A stretch of 54,233 nucleotides of DNA, taken from an uncultured Clostridiaceae bacterium (GTDB lineage Bacteria; Bacillota; Clostridia; Lachnospirales; Lachnospiraceae). Where the stretch lies: the NCBI GenBank assembly GCA_958441075.1, contig CAUCBQ010000001.1, forward strand, positions 1-54,233. The letters run 5' to 3'. Shown one piece after another: positions 17,094-25,583 of this stretch. A model generated the notes under the pieces. It was not told where the DNA came from and did not search any database. It saw only the letters and a program-made list of their open reading frames with translations. Made by a program: the position numbers and the translations under genes. Numbering within the stretch: position 1 is the first letter of the stretch; each line of letters starts with the position of its first letter.

Positions 17094-18521
17094 TCACTTA
17101 ATGATCTCAGCCTGACCGATCTTTGCTTTGAGGTTTTTATCCATATTGGCAATTGCCTCTTCCATTGTCTGGTTTCCTGCAATATAGGTTTCCAGCTCTG
17201 CAGTAATAATTTCATCTGCCTCTGCATCCTGAGGTGTCACAACAAGATTGGATGAACCATTTTCAAGACATTTTCCTTCCATTTCACGGAAAGACTGTCC
17301 GCCGTAAAAATCAGATGGCTCTTTCCAGAATTCATCTTCAAGCATTTCCGTTGAGATCGGATTTGCATATGGAGCATTCTGGGATTCCATAGATTTTACC
17401 CATTCTGTACGGGATGGCGTATCAAAATGGAAATCATGCCACATCTGCTCCAGAAGGCCGGCATAAACATTATCGCCCTTGTTTACAATGCAGAAATAGG
17501 ATGATACGGGTGCTCCGGCTGTGCCGTTTTCCTCAAATACCGGAGATGGCATTACACGCCACTGACCAGCTGTTGCCTGACAGTTCATTCTTAAAAATTC
17601 ATCCCAGAATGCGCCAATATAGAATGTAGCTACCTGCTGGCTGTTTACTGCGTCATAAAGAGCCGGCTGCATAATCTGTGACTTCAATAATAAGCCTTCA
17701 CTGTTGAGAGTATCCAGCATACCAAAAGCCTTCTTTGCTCCTTCATCGCTTCCTAATACAACTTGACCGTTCTCATCCCAGATTCTTGCTCCTGCCTGAG
17801 GCATAAGGCCGCGTCTTCCCCAGTATCTCCATGTCATGGAGTCAGGACTGATATAGGAAAGATACACTTCGCCGCCGCTTTTTTCCTTCAGCTGACGTCC
17901 TGCTTCCACATATCCCTCAAAAGTAGACATCTGTGCCGGATCTACTCCGTATTTGTCGAAAATTTCCTGATTATAAAACAGCACGTTTGGTCTTACCGAT
18001 TCTGGAAGTCCATAAATCTTTCCGCTGATGGTCGCATCATTCGTCGCTCCTTCAACCATCCCGTCAATATACTGAGACACAAATTCTGTTTCATCTCTTA
18101 AAAGTCCAGCCTGAGCCAGATCCAGAATATTAACCGGATCAATATACACTGCATCCGGAAGATCATCCTCCGCTCCCGCAAGAGCTGTCATGGTAATCTT
18201 TTCGCGGCTCTTAGCCTGACTTTCATTCTGTACAATTTCAAGTGTCACCTCAGGGGCAATATCTCTGTGACGCTCCAGCCATGCATCGAAATACTCTTTT
18301 AAATACTGTGGCTGTCCTGTTCCGTAAATCGTAACCGTACCGGCAGGATAAACTGTTTTTTCTTCAGATGCATCTTTCTTTTCTTCAGCCTCTCCCTTTG
18401 CCGCCTCTGTCTGTGCTCCTGAAGCTGCCGTTGTTTCTGCCGGTTTCTCAGAACCAGAGCATCCCCAAAGCGCCCCTGCTGCCAATGCTGCCGCCATTAA
18501 ACATACTGTTCTTTTTTTCAT
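17094..18521 (-). CDS. Sugar ABC transporter solute-binding lipoprotein
   Basis: A 475-residue extracellular binding protein of the family-1 sugar type. It has a lipoprotein signal peptide ending LWGC (lipid-modified Cys21), a Ser/Glu/Ala-rich spacer, then the binding domain with DAVYIDPVNILDLAQAGLL and YGLPESVRPNVLFYN. The start at 18521 is set by GGAGGAAGG; the ATG six codons earlier overlaps that site. The ligand is not evident. Confidence 0.92.
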   Translation of the reverse strand: MKKRTVCLMAAALAAGALWGCSGSEKPAETTAASGAQTEAAKGEAEEKKDASEEKTVYPAGTVTIYGTGQPQYLKEYFDAWLERHRDIAPEVTLEIVQNESQAKSREKITMTALAGAEDDLPDAVYIDPVNILDLAQAGLLRDETEFVSQYIDGMVEGATNDATISGKIYGLPESVRPNVLFYNQEIFDKYGVDPAQMSTFEGYVEAGRQLKEKSGGEVYLSYISPDSMTWRYWGRRGLMPQAGARIWDENGQVVLGSDEGAKKAFGMLDTLNSEGLLLKSQIMQPALYDAVNSQQVATFYIGAFWDEFLRMNCQATAGQWRVMPSPVFEENGTAGAPVSSYFCIVNKGDNVYAGLLEQMWHDFHFDTPSRTEWVKSMESQNAPYANPISTEMLEDEFWKEPSDFYGGQSFREMEGKCLENGSSNLVVTPQDAEADEIITAELETYIAGNQTMEEAIANMDKNLKAKIGQAEIIK

Positions 18522-18546
18522 TTTCCTTCCTCCTTGCATAATTTTT

Positions 18547-19506
18547 TTACACGTCTCTTGCTGCCTCTGCTATCGCACGAATACGTTCATACGGAATCTC
18601 TGTGGGAAGCGTACAGTCTGCACCCAGAATAAACCTCTTCTTTCCGTAGGTTTCAATCAGCTTCTTAGAAGTCTCCTTAAGTTCATCTATGCTTCCGTCT
18701 ACCATTACGCCGCTTCTGTTTGCAAGGCCTCCCATAATGGTTACATCTCCAAAAAGCTCTCTTCCTTCCTCAATGCTGAACGGAGCTTCATAAACTCCCC
18801 AGTTTACAACATCGCTCAGTTCTTTGTAGGAAGCATATCTCTGCATATTCAGCCCATCCTTGCACATATGAAGGAACGTATAGCCTCCGGCTTCCTTTAC
18901 TGCCTGAAGAATCTGCTTATCAAAGGTTTCGATGCATTCTGCAAATTCCTCATCTGTAAAATAACGGTGCTCTGCTCCCAACGCGGCATAATACACGCCG
19001 TCTACTCCCAGTTCAATATATTTTTGAGCCAGTCTGGCCATACAGTCTGCAATTCTCTTCCATGCCTCAATCATGGGCTTTTTATTTTCCCTGAAATGAG
19101 TTACCTGCAGTTCTCTTACTGCTTCGTATCCATATCTTGCCTCAATGGGATGAATGGCTGAAGCGCAAATTCCATGAAGTGTTCCCAGAGAAAATGCATC
19201 CGGATCTGCCTGATCCATAATCCGCTTAACCAGTTCAATCTGATTTAACATAAAACTGTCATTCAGGCTCAGGGCCGGAATTTTATTCCAGTCATCCGGG
19301 GTCCGGATCTCCCCAAAATCCGGAACCAGATTTTCATTCATGATTTTAATAATATCCGTATCTGTCTCACGAAAAAAATCGAGGTGGAATTTCAAATCTT
19401 CCTCTACCGTCATCGACGTCCTGGGAAAATGAAGGGAAAAACCGGTGGGCACATGATCCGGCACCTCTCCCCTGATTGCAGCAATTACACGTTCTCTCTT
19501 GTTCAT
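18547..19506 (-). CDS. Uroporphyrinogen decarboxylase (URO-D) family protein
   Basis: A 319-residue TIM-barrel protein of the URO-D superfamily, starting MNKRERVIAAIRGEVPDHVP, the typical opening of the methyltransferase-like branch. It probably does not act in haem synthesis, because no haem genes are near and it heads a sugar ABC transporter operon (25 bp gap). Related proteins in anaerobes include MtaA-type cobamide methyltransferases. GLHMCKDG-type residues (FLHMCKDGL) are seen, but the reaction is unknown. AAGGAGAG precedes the ATG. Confidence 0.8.
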   Translation of the reverse strand: MNKRERVIAAIRGEVPDHVPTGFSLHFPRTSMTVEEDLKFHLDFFRETDTDIIKIMNENLVPDFGEIRTPDDWNKIPALSLNDSFMLNQIELVKRIMDQADPDAFSLGTLHGICASAIHPIEARYGYEAVRELQVTHFRENKKPMIEAWKRIADCMARLAQKYIELGVDGVYYAALGAEHRYFTDEEFAECIETFDKQILQAVKEAGGYTFLHMCKDGLNMQRYASYKELSDVVNWGVYEAPFSIEEGRELFGDVTIMGGLANRSGVMVDGSIDELKETSKKLIETYGKKRFILGADCTLPTEIPYERIRAIAEAARDV

Positions 19507-19532
19507 GGCACTCTCTCCTTTTTATAGCCGCT

Positions 19533-19544
19533 ATTTTGCAAAAT
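19533..19544. promoter_or_regulatory. Candidate GntR operator upstream of URO-D/ABC operon
   Basis: ATTTTGCAAAAT is a perfect 12-bp palindrome 27 bp upstream of the URO-D start codon. It shares the TTTGCAAA core with the palindrome upstream of the GntR gene (15297-15308). Convincing -35/-10 boxes could not be fixed in the surrounding AT-rich DNA (19545-19680). Confidence 0.45.
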
Positions 19545-19685
19545 GCCCTCCAGCCTCTTCCTTACGTCCATTTGTATAGGCATTTTGCTGTTCATGTTAT
19601 TAATCATACTACAAACCATTCTATATATCCATGGATTTATAGTACAATTTTTTTATTATTTTTTGTGCACTTTTTACATTGACTC

Positions 19686-19729
19686 AAAAAAACCGGTTCA
19701 AATACCTTAACAGGTATCTGAACCGGTTC
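19686..19729 (-). terminator. Terminator after GerMN-like lipoprotein gene
   Basis: A near-perfect stem is formed by AACCGGTTCA and TGAACCGGTT (19691-19700 and 19720-19729), extended by ATACC/GGTAT. It is followed on the minus strand by seven T residues. Confidence 0.9.
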
Positions 19730-19750
19730 TGTCCATACAATGGTTTTTAT

Positions 19751-20299
19751 TTACTCCACATCCTCAAATGCTGTCACATACTCGAGTGCTGACGCACCCT
19801 CCATATCCTGACCATCAATCTGTACCGTCAAAGTGGAGAGTTCAAAATTTTCTATAAAGGTATTTCCAATTTCCACCAGAAACTGAGCGTCACTGACGCC
19901 TTCTTTATTCTCTGCCTGGTTTAAGTTGAGAACGCCCTTTGCATTCTCCTCTTCACCTGTTTTATTAAAGGCAATAACCTCTGTTCCCTCAGTGAAAATA
20001 CCGTATTCCACCATCTTGTCTACCAGTGCCTGGGCATTGAGATCGTCGTCTTCAAGGGAATCCATCTCCTGAACCAGACTGTCTCCGGCACCCTTGTGGT
20101 AAACAGAAATAACAGCCACTGGCTCTATATTGGGATCAGGAACCTTGTCAGAAGCTCCGCCGGTGGTTGGAACCACTGCCGGGCCTGAATTCTCCGCTGC
20201 TGCTGTTGTTTCTTCCTTCTTCTTCTCAGTTGTAGGCGTACAGGCTGCAAGGGAAACTGCCATCATTGCCGCCATCAGGCCTAATAACCATTTTTTCAT
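19751..20299 (-). CDS. Lipoprotein with GerMN-like domain
   Basis: A 182-residue predicted lipoprotein, with signal peptide ending SLAAC (Cys20). A Thr/Glu/Ala-rich spacer leads to a domain of about 110 residues. This resembles the GerMN fold of spore-germination protein GerM: VISVYHKG, GTEVIAFN, GVLNLNQ, a repeated helix with LVEIGNTFIENFELSTLTVQIDG. The function is unproven. It lies 17 bp after the MarR gene and ends at a strong terminator, so the two form a unit. Confidence 0.65.
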   Translation of the reverse strand: MKKWLLGLMAAMMAVSLAACTPTTEKKKEETTAAAENSGPAVVPTTGGASDKVPDPNIEPVAVISVYHKGAGDSLVQEMDSLEDDDLNAQALVDKMVEYGIFTEGTEVIAFNKTGEEENAKGVLNLNQAENKEGVSDAQFLVEIGNTFIENFELSTLTVQIDGQDMEGASALEYVTAFEDVE

Positions 20300-20316
20300 T
20301 TTAAAAACTGCCTCCT

Positions 20317-20760
20317 TTAATTCTTCTCAAAGCTACGAAACCAGGAGGTCAGCTTTGTGAGCGCTTTTACAAGAGCCTTCATCTCCTCATCTGTCAGCGC
20401 ATCCATCACTCCCTGTATCATCTGTTCATGAAAATACTTATGATGCTCGTATGCCTTGATTCCTTTTTCAGAAAGTGAAATATAAACTACCCGCCGGTCT
20501 TCTGTGCTGCGGCTGCGCACCACATAACCCTTTTTTACAAGGCTGTTCATGGAGATGGTCAGCGTTCCTACTGTCACCGACAGTTCCTTTGCAATGGATG
20601 ACATATTTTTCTTCGTTCCCACGCCGATTGCATGAATCACATGCATATCATTACTGGTCAGATCCTTGTTTTCATAGCTGGTAATAGCCTTTTCTTCGAT
20701 ATCATTGATATCCCGGAACAGATTTACCAATACATCGTTCAGTGTATCGTAGGTCTCCAC
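20317..20760 (-). CDS. MarR family regulator, FabT-like
   Basis: A 147-residue winged-helix regulator (wHTH about 30-105) with MSSIAKELSVTVGTLTISMNSLVKKGYV and STEDRRVVYISLSEKG. Its pattern throughout, including the IEEKAI and HKYFHEQM segments, resembles streptococcal FabT, the repressor of fatty-acid synthesis, as I remember it. A FabT-type operator is present upstream of fabH in this window (40433-40449). Start GTG 20760 has AAAGGA 6 nt upstream; GTG 20775 is an alternative (152 aa). It appears autoregulated from the palindrome upstream. Confidence 0.8.
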   Translation of the reverse strand: METYDTLNDVLVNLFRDINDIEEKAITSYENKDLTSNDMHVIHAIGVGTKKNMSSIAKELSVTVGTLTISMNSLVKKGYVVRSRSTEDRRVVYISLSEKGIKAYEHHKYFHEQMIQGVMDALTDEEMKALVKALTKLTSWFRSFEKN

Positions 20761-20783
20761 GTCTCTTCCTTTCACTTTCCTCA

Positions 20784-20836
20784 GTATCTTTCAGATACGC
20801 TCTACTGATTGTACAGTATTTTCCTGTGTCATACAA
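20784..20836 (-). promoter_or_regulatory. Promoter and palindromic operator of the MarR gene
   Basis: Minus-strand TTGTAT (20831-20836), 17 bp, TACAAT (20808-20813). The palindrome GTATCT-GAA-AGATAC (20784-20798) begins at about +3, where a bound repressor would block transcription. It is likely the autoregulatory site of the MarR protein. Confidence 0.6.
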
Positions 20837-20859
20837 GTCCTAAAATACTTATAAAATTA

Positions 20860-22290
20860 TTAAAAAAATGTGTCCTGCCCCTCTTTTGCAAACACCAGAC
20901 GTTTAAATGCCTCACCCCGCTCTTCAAAATTGCGGAATATTCCATAGCTGGCAGCTGCCGGTGACATAACACAGCTGCGGCCCGGTCTTGTTACCCTTTT
21001 CGCCAGACGGACTGCATCCTCCAGATGAGCTGCCAGAAGCAGTCTGGACGTGTTTTTAAAATGAGGATAATCCGAAGCGATTTCATCAAAGATTCTCTTT
21101 CCTGTAGCCTCCATCAGTATAATATGGGGAACTTCTGACTGGGACAGGTATTCGATCAGCTCTCTGTAATCAATCCCGCGGTCCATGCCTCCGATCAGGA
21201 CAGTATCCGTATCCTTCAGGGTTTTTAATGCCTGAATGGCTGTTTCGCAGATTGTGGAAATAGAATCATCATAGTATTTAGCTCCATTTACTTCCCCCAG
21301 ATACTGCAGACGGTGAGGAAGGGGTTCATACTCTTTAATACCTTCTGTAAACATCTCCTCCGGCATTCCCAGAAGACTGCACACAACATATGCCATACCG
21401 ATATCAAAGTAATTGTGCTGGCCCAAAAGGCGGATCTGGTCTGTAGGGATCTGATAGCTGCGACCTTCATAATGAATGGATGTGATCCCCTGATTTTCCT
21501 CTATATACAGAGAAGCCTGCTCCCCGCATCCTGTTTCCCGACGGTTTTCCCCCTTCCAGAAGCGCTCCAGAGGCGGTTCCGGAAAGGCGGGCTTTGCTGT
21601 AATCAGCCTGGAAGCGCAGGTTCCCGGCTCAGGCAGACACTGGACACTGCAGATCAAAACATCTTCCGGCGTCTGATTCAGAAAAATATTCTCCTTGGCC
21701 CGCACATACTTCTCCATGGTTCCATAGTGATCCAGATGCTCCTCATGGATATTGGACAAAATGGCAATATGCGGCGAAACAGTCATATATTCCAGCTGAT
21801 GGCAGGACAGTTCGCAGACAATCCTTGTCTCCGGCCCAATTTCCTCCATAAGGTCAAACACAGGAATACCGATATTTCCCACCAGAACTGTATCGTATCC
21901 TGCATGCTTCAGGAGATGGTACAAAAGAGTAGTGATGGTACTCTTTCCCTTAGTCCCTGTGATTCCGATAATCTGGTCACGGAAGCACTGAAAAAACAAT
22001 TCTGTCTGTGAAATGATGCGGCAGCTGTAATCCTGAATTGGTCTTTCAAGTACCACGCCGGGACTTTTAAATACAATATCGTAATCATTCAGACAGCTCT
22101 GATAATCAGGACCGCAGATCCACTTTCCAATTCCCTCCGGCAGTTCCCCGGGCGCTGACTGGTCGGCAACATCTACTGCCTGAAAGGTTCCCAGACGGCG
22201 CAGCAGATTCCAGGTGGATTTCCCTTCTCTTCCAAATCCCAGTAAAAGTACCTTCTTTCCCCGTATCCAGGGATCTATTTTCTCTATCAC
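20860..22290 (-). CDS. murD: UDP-N-acetylmuramoyl-L-alanine glutamate ligase, MurD-type
   Basis: This 476-residue ligase adds glutamate to UDP-MurNAc-L-Ala. It has an N-terminal Rossmann-like domain (VLLLGFGREGKST), Walker A GTKGKST (about 112-118), NIHEEHLDHYG in the central domain, and a C-terminal ligase domain with YYDDSISTICETA. Start GTG 22290 is chosen for its GAGGAG site; a GTG at 22326 has none and would overlap the previous gene. The partner 17 bp upstream is a MurL-like protein, so this may be a MurD2-type enzyme that uses L-Glu rather than D-Glu. Confidence 0.9.
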   Translation of the reverse strand: MIEKIDPWIRGKKVLLLGFGREGKSTWNLLRRLGTFQAVDVADQSAPGELPEGIGKWICGPDYQSCLNDYDIVFKSPGVVLERPIQDYSCRIISQTELFFQCFRDQIIGITGTKGKSTITTLLYHLLKHAGYDTVLVGNIGIPVFDLMEEIGPETRIVCELSCHQLEYMTVSPHIAILSNIHEEHLDHYGTMEKYVRAKENIFLNQTPEDVLICSVQCLPEPGTCASRLITAKPAFPEPPLERFWKGENRRETGCGEQASLYIEENQGITSIHYEGRSYQIPTDQIRLLGQHNYFDIGMAYVVCSLLGMPEEMFTEGIKEYEPLPHRLQYLGEVNGAKYYDDSISTICETAIQALKTLKDTDTVLIGGMDRGIDYRELIEYLSQSEVPHIILMEATGKRIFDEIASDYPHFKNTSRLLLAAHLEDAVRLAKRVTRPGRSCVMSPAAASYGIFRNFEERGEAFKRLVFAKEGQDTFF

Positions 22291-22307
22291 AACATTCTCC
22301 TCGTCTT

Positions 22308-23768
22308 TTATGCTTCCTTTGTACACCTTGATCTGACATAATTCTCCCAGGGCTCAGGCACCAGATTGCTGCTGTCAAAATAGGCAGAAAACTGATCCTT
22401 TCCCGACTGATACCGGTTATACAGGCCGGTTCCCTTATAATAGTCCAGAAGAAGGGGCAGCTTCCTTCCCTCTTTCTCCATCCGGTCAATGGTCAGTACA
22501 ATGGCTGAATTGATCTCATCCCTGCTTCCCACACATTCAAAAGGCTTTTCCTCCCGAATGCCTGTAAGCTGATCTAAAAGAGGCTTCATTTCCTCATCCT
22601 GCAGCATATTTCTGCCAAAGATCCTCTCCACCTCTTCTTCTGAAAGGAAGGGCGACAGAATCAGATATACAAACAGGCACTTGGGACAGCGTCCGCACCA
22701 GCTGTCCGTCTTGCTTCCCGCATTACAGCTTCTGAAAACAGCATGGTACTGCTTCTGTCCTGCAAAGAAACGGGCGATCTGAAACTCGCTTAATGGGCGC
22801 AACATACTGAAATAGTACGCACTTCCGGGAAGGTATTCTGCCTCATAGCGGTGAAAGTCTTCCTCAAATTTGAAGCTCTTGGAATACTGATGATTCACCG
22901 TGCTTCCCTTTACCGTGCTTTCATTGGCGCTGGATTCATTTGAGAGGGCCACATAGGAAAGACCAGCCATCCTGGCTGCCATGATGCTTGAAAATGCCAC
23001 CAGCGCTGAAAAAGGGGTATGTCCGTTTAAATAGCCCTGACGGTTTAATTCCAGCATATTCTGATCCAGGGTACGTTTTACATAAATCACCTGACTCTCA
23101 TCTAATCCTGCTGCCTCTGCCGTATGAATCGTGGCTCCTCTGGAATTAATGATATAAGCATACACAGGAACTCCCAGCCCCTTTAAAAGCTCCAGGGTCA
23201 CAGCAGAATCCTTTCCTCCGCCCACAGGAACCAGCACTCCCTTTTCAGAGCCTCTGACGGAAGAAAGCCGTCCCTGGCCGAAGATAATCTCTGGTTTTCC
23301 GGCTGCTGTAAATCCTTCCGGGGCGCATTCGTTTTCAGCACAGCATACCTCTGTTCCCCTGCCAGATCTGCAGTGAATCTCCATAAAATCCTGAGGATCT
23401 GCTTCTGAAATATGATTCACATAGAAAAATTCTCCCAGCCCATTAAAATACAGATCCTTCCACCAGAGAATCTGGCTGCTGTTTAACCTTCCCGCCTCTA
23501 CGATTACCTCCGGGGAACAGGTAATCTTCCAGTAGCTTACCAGTTCAACCATCCCTAAAGAGAATACCATTTCCTGAAACAGACTGTCATTTCCCCAATT
23601 TTTTCCATCTTTTGACCTCTTGGGAAAGGTCCAGACGGGGGCAAAGGATGACAGCCCTTCTATTTCAAAATCATATGTAATCTTATATGTAAGTTCTGTT
23701 TCTTCTGTTTTATATCCATGATAATAAAAACGCGGAAATTCCTTCCGAAATTTCTGATATCGTTCCAT
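22308..23768 (-). CDS. MurL-like PP-loop protein, predicted UDP-MurNAc-L-Ala-L-Glu epimerase
   Basis: A 486-residue protein with a PP-loop ATP-binding motif VPVGGGKDSAVT (GGGKDS at 183-188), a conserved NESSANES segment (278-285), and a cysteine cluster C348, C358, C361, C364 (ending WCGRCPKC). It resembles MurL of Xanthomonas oryzae, which converts the terminal L-Glu of UDP-MurNAc-L-Ala-L-Glu to D-Glu using ATP. The murD gene directly downstream supports this. Start 23768 is chosen for AGAGG; a longer frame to 23921 crosses the promoter. Without a search the MurL call is likely, not certain. Confidence 0.72.
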   Translation of the reverse strand: MERYQKFRKEFPRFYYHGYKTEETELTYKITYDFEIEGLSSFAPVWTFPKRSKDGKNWGNDSLFQEMVFSLGMVELVSYWKITCSPEVIVEAGRLNSSQILWWKDLYFNGLGEFFYVNHISEADPQDFMEIHCRSGRGTEVCCAENECAPEGFTAAGKPEIIFGQGRLSSVRGSEKGVLVPVGGGKDSAVTLELLKGLGVPVYAYIINSRGATIHTAEAAGLDESQVIYVKRTLDQNMLELNRQGYLNGHTPFSALVAFSSIMAARMAGLSYVALSNESSANESTVKGSTVNHQYSKSFKFEEDFHRYEAEYLPGSAYYFSMLRPLSEFQIARFFAGQKQYHAVFRSCNAGSKTDSWCGRCPKCLFVYLILSPFLSEEEVERIFGRNMLQDEEMKPLLDQLTGIREEKPFECVGSRDEINSAIVLTIDRMEKEGRKLPLLLDYYKGTGLYNRYQSGKDQFSAYFDSSNLVPEPWENYVRSRCTKEA

Positions 23769-23865
23769 ATAAACCTCTTTCTGCCGTATGCCTCTGTAAA
23801 ACAGCGGCGTTTTCCGGAAACAGCTTCCGCTTATTTTCTGCGGAAATCCGGGGTGTACACGGTCA

Positions 23866-23894
23866 ATTATAGTGTGCAAACGGTTATTTTGCAA
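23866..23894 (-). promoter_or_regulatory. Promoter of the murL-like/murD unit
   Basis: Minus-strand TTGCAA (23889-23894), 17 bp, TATAAT (23866-23871). It lies between spmB and the murL-like gene. Downstream in the leader is a TTCCGC/GCGGAA hairpin (23825-23845). Confidence 0.7.
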
Positions 23895-23917
23895 TGGATA
23901 TTTCCTCTTGTTCTTCC

Positions 23918-24445
23918 TCAAACCATCATGGATGACAAAACAGCGCTGACAGCCAGACTGACGGCAGATGCCAGCAGCCCCCCTGCCAGTACATACCGGG
24001 TACGCCGGATTCCCACAGACCCGAAATAAACGCTCATGCAGTACAGAACGGTTTCTGTGCTGCCCATAAGAATCGAAGCCATGAGCCCCACTCTGGACTC
24101 TGTGCCGTATTCCTTAAAAAGATCCAGAACCAGTCCTGTGGCAGCAGAATTTGATACCAGCCGAACCAAAGCCGCAGGAATAATGGGGGGAGGAAGCCCC
24201 AAAACAGCTGCCGGAGCCTTCAGTATATCTCCCAATGTATCTAACAGACCGGAGGAACGAAGTACACCTACAGATACCATCAGCCCAATAAGCGTAGGAA
24301 AAATTCCTCCTACGGTTTTTACCCCGTCCTTCACCCCCCGGATAAAATCATCCAGTACCGGACGGCCGGATAAAAGGCCAAAGCCTACAATATAAAAAAT
24401 CATAAGAGGCACCATGGCCTCTGATAAGAAAAGAAGAAATGACAT
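23918..24445 (-). CDS. spmB: Spore maturation protein SpmB
   Basis: A 175-residue membrane protein of the nucleoside-recognition (Gate) family, with several hydrophobic helices, matching SpmB in length and pattern (VLDDFIRGVKDGVKTVGGIFPTLIGLMVSVGVLRSSG). With SpmA it is needed for spore core dehydration in B. subtilis, where the two genes are adjacent. Here spmA is 2.5 kb away. Its start codon follows the cysK terminator stem and T-run with no spacer, so its ribosome binding site (AGGCGG) is inside the hairpin. Confidence 0.85.
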   Translation of the reverse strand: MSFLLFLSEAMVPLMIFYIVGFGLLSGRPVLDDFIRGVKDGVKTVGGIFPTLIGLMVSVGVLRSSGLLDTLGDILKAPAAVLGLPPPIIPAALVRLVSNSAATGLVLDLFKEYGTESRVGLMASILMGSTETVLYCMSVYFGSVGIRRTRYVLAGGLLASAVSLAVSAVLSSMMV

Positions 24446-24492
24446 AAAAACCGCCTGACAGACCTTTGATACAGCCTATTCCTGTCAGACGG
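24446..24492 (-). terminator. Terminator after cysK, overlapping the spmB ribosome binding site
   Basis: Minus-strand CCGTCTGACAG (24482-24492) pairs with CTGTCAGGCGG (24451-24461), including one U-G wobble, and is followed by TTTTT. The spmB ATG begins at the very next base (24445). Confidence 0.75.
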
Positions 24493-24520
24493 CGATTATG
24501 TAATGCTTTAACTGTCTTTG

Positions 24521-25456
24521 TTATTCTGCCCCAAAAAGCGGTGTGGAATAATACCTGTCTCCGCTATCCGGCAACAGCACTACGATGGTTTTTCCTTCAT
24601 TCTCAGGCCGTCTGGCAGCCTGCAGGGCCGCATAAAGCGCTGCACCGGAAGAAATACCCGTCAAAATTCCCTCTGTTCTGGCCAGCATACGGGCTGTTTC
24701 AAAGGGAACTTCATTATCCACAGAAATGATCTCATCGTATACCTCTGTGTCCAGCACCTCAGGCACAAAGCCTGCCCCAATCCCCTGAATTCCATGAGGG
24801 CCTGCGGCACCTCCTGACAATACCGGAGAAGAGGACGGTTCTACCGCAATTACCTGGATATCCGGATTTTTCTCCTTCAGATAACCGCCGGTTCCTGTGA
24901 TAGTTCCGCCGGTTCCTACAGAGGCTACGAAAATATCTACCTGTCCCTCTGTATCTCTCCAGATTTCCGGCCCGGTAGACTCTCTGTGCGCTCTGGGGTT
25001 CACCGGATTTACAAACTGGCCTGCTATCATGCTTCCCGGAATTTTTGCTGCCAGCTCCTCTGCCCTTGCAATTGCTCCGCTCATCCCCTGAGCCCCCGGC
25101 GTAAGCACAATCTGTGCCCCATATGCCTTTAATATATTTCTGCGCTCTTCGCTCATGGTATCAGGCATGGTAAGGATCACCTGATAGCCCTTAGCGGCTG
25201 CAATAGCCGCCAGCCCAATACCTGTATTTCCCGAAGTAGGCTCGATAATCACAGAACCTTCTTTTAAAATCCCTTTTGCCTCTGCATCTTCAATCATAGC
25301 CTTTCCCACTCGGTCCTTCACGCTTCCCGCCGGATTTAAATACTCCAGCTTCAGGAGAAGCCTTGCCTTTAAGCCTTCCTTTTTTTCCAGGTTTACAGCC
25401 TCCATCAAAGGCGTATTTCCTACCAGTTCTGCAATTCCTTTCAATATACCTGCCAT
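24521..25456 (-). CDS. cysK: Cysteine synthase A
   Basis: This 311-residue PLP enzyme makes cysteine from O-acetylserine and sulfide. The PLP lysine lies in NPAGSVKDRVG, the substrate loop is PTSGNTGIG, and the phosphate-binding glycine loop is GTGGTITG. The length and N-terminus (ELVGNTPLM) match CysK. GGGAGGAG precedes the ATG. It is flanked by spmB and a divergent GGDEF gene and has its own terminator. Confidence 0.95.
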   Translation of the reverse strand: MAGILKGIAELVGNTPLMEAVNLEKKEGLKARLLLKLEYLNPAGSVKDRVGKAMIEDAEAKGILKEGSVIIEPTSGNTGIGLAAIAAAKGYQVILTMPDTMSEERRNILKAYGAQIVLTPGAQGMSGAIARAEELAAKIPGSMIAGQFVNPVNPRAHRESTGPEIWRDTEGQVDIFVASVGTGGTITGTGGYLKEKNPDIQVIAVEPSSSPVLSGGAAGPHGIQGIGAGFVPEVLDTEVYDEIISVDNEVPFETARMLARTEGILTGISSGAALYAALQAARRPENEGKTIVVLLPDSGDRYYSTPLFGAE

Positions 25457-25504
25457 AAATCTCCTCCCTGATCGTAATTCGCGAAACGATGGATTTTCCC
25501 CTAT

Positions 25505-25583
25505 ATTATAGCAGATTATTTTTCGGCTTTTTTAACAAAAACCTTAAAAAAAGATACCAATTTCCAAAAAGATTCGATATAAT
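25505..25583. promoter_or_regulatory. Divergent -10 elements for cysK and the GGDEF gene
   Basis: On the minus strand an extended -10, TGC-TATAAT (25505-25513), would serve cysK. On the plus strand TATAAT (25578-25583) would serve the GGDEF gene. No good -35 box is seen for either. The cysK leader contains the palindrome TTCGCGAA, of unknown role. No T-box or S-box structure fits in the short leader. Confidence 0.5.

Noticed and set aside
21313..22011. 232-residue plus-strand frame
   Set aside because: It is antisense to murD, has no start signal and no recognisable domain.
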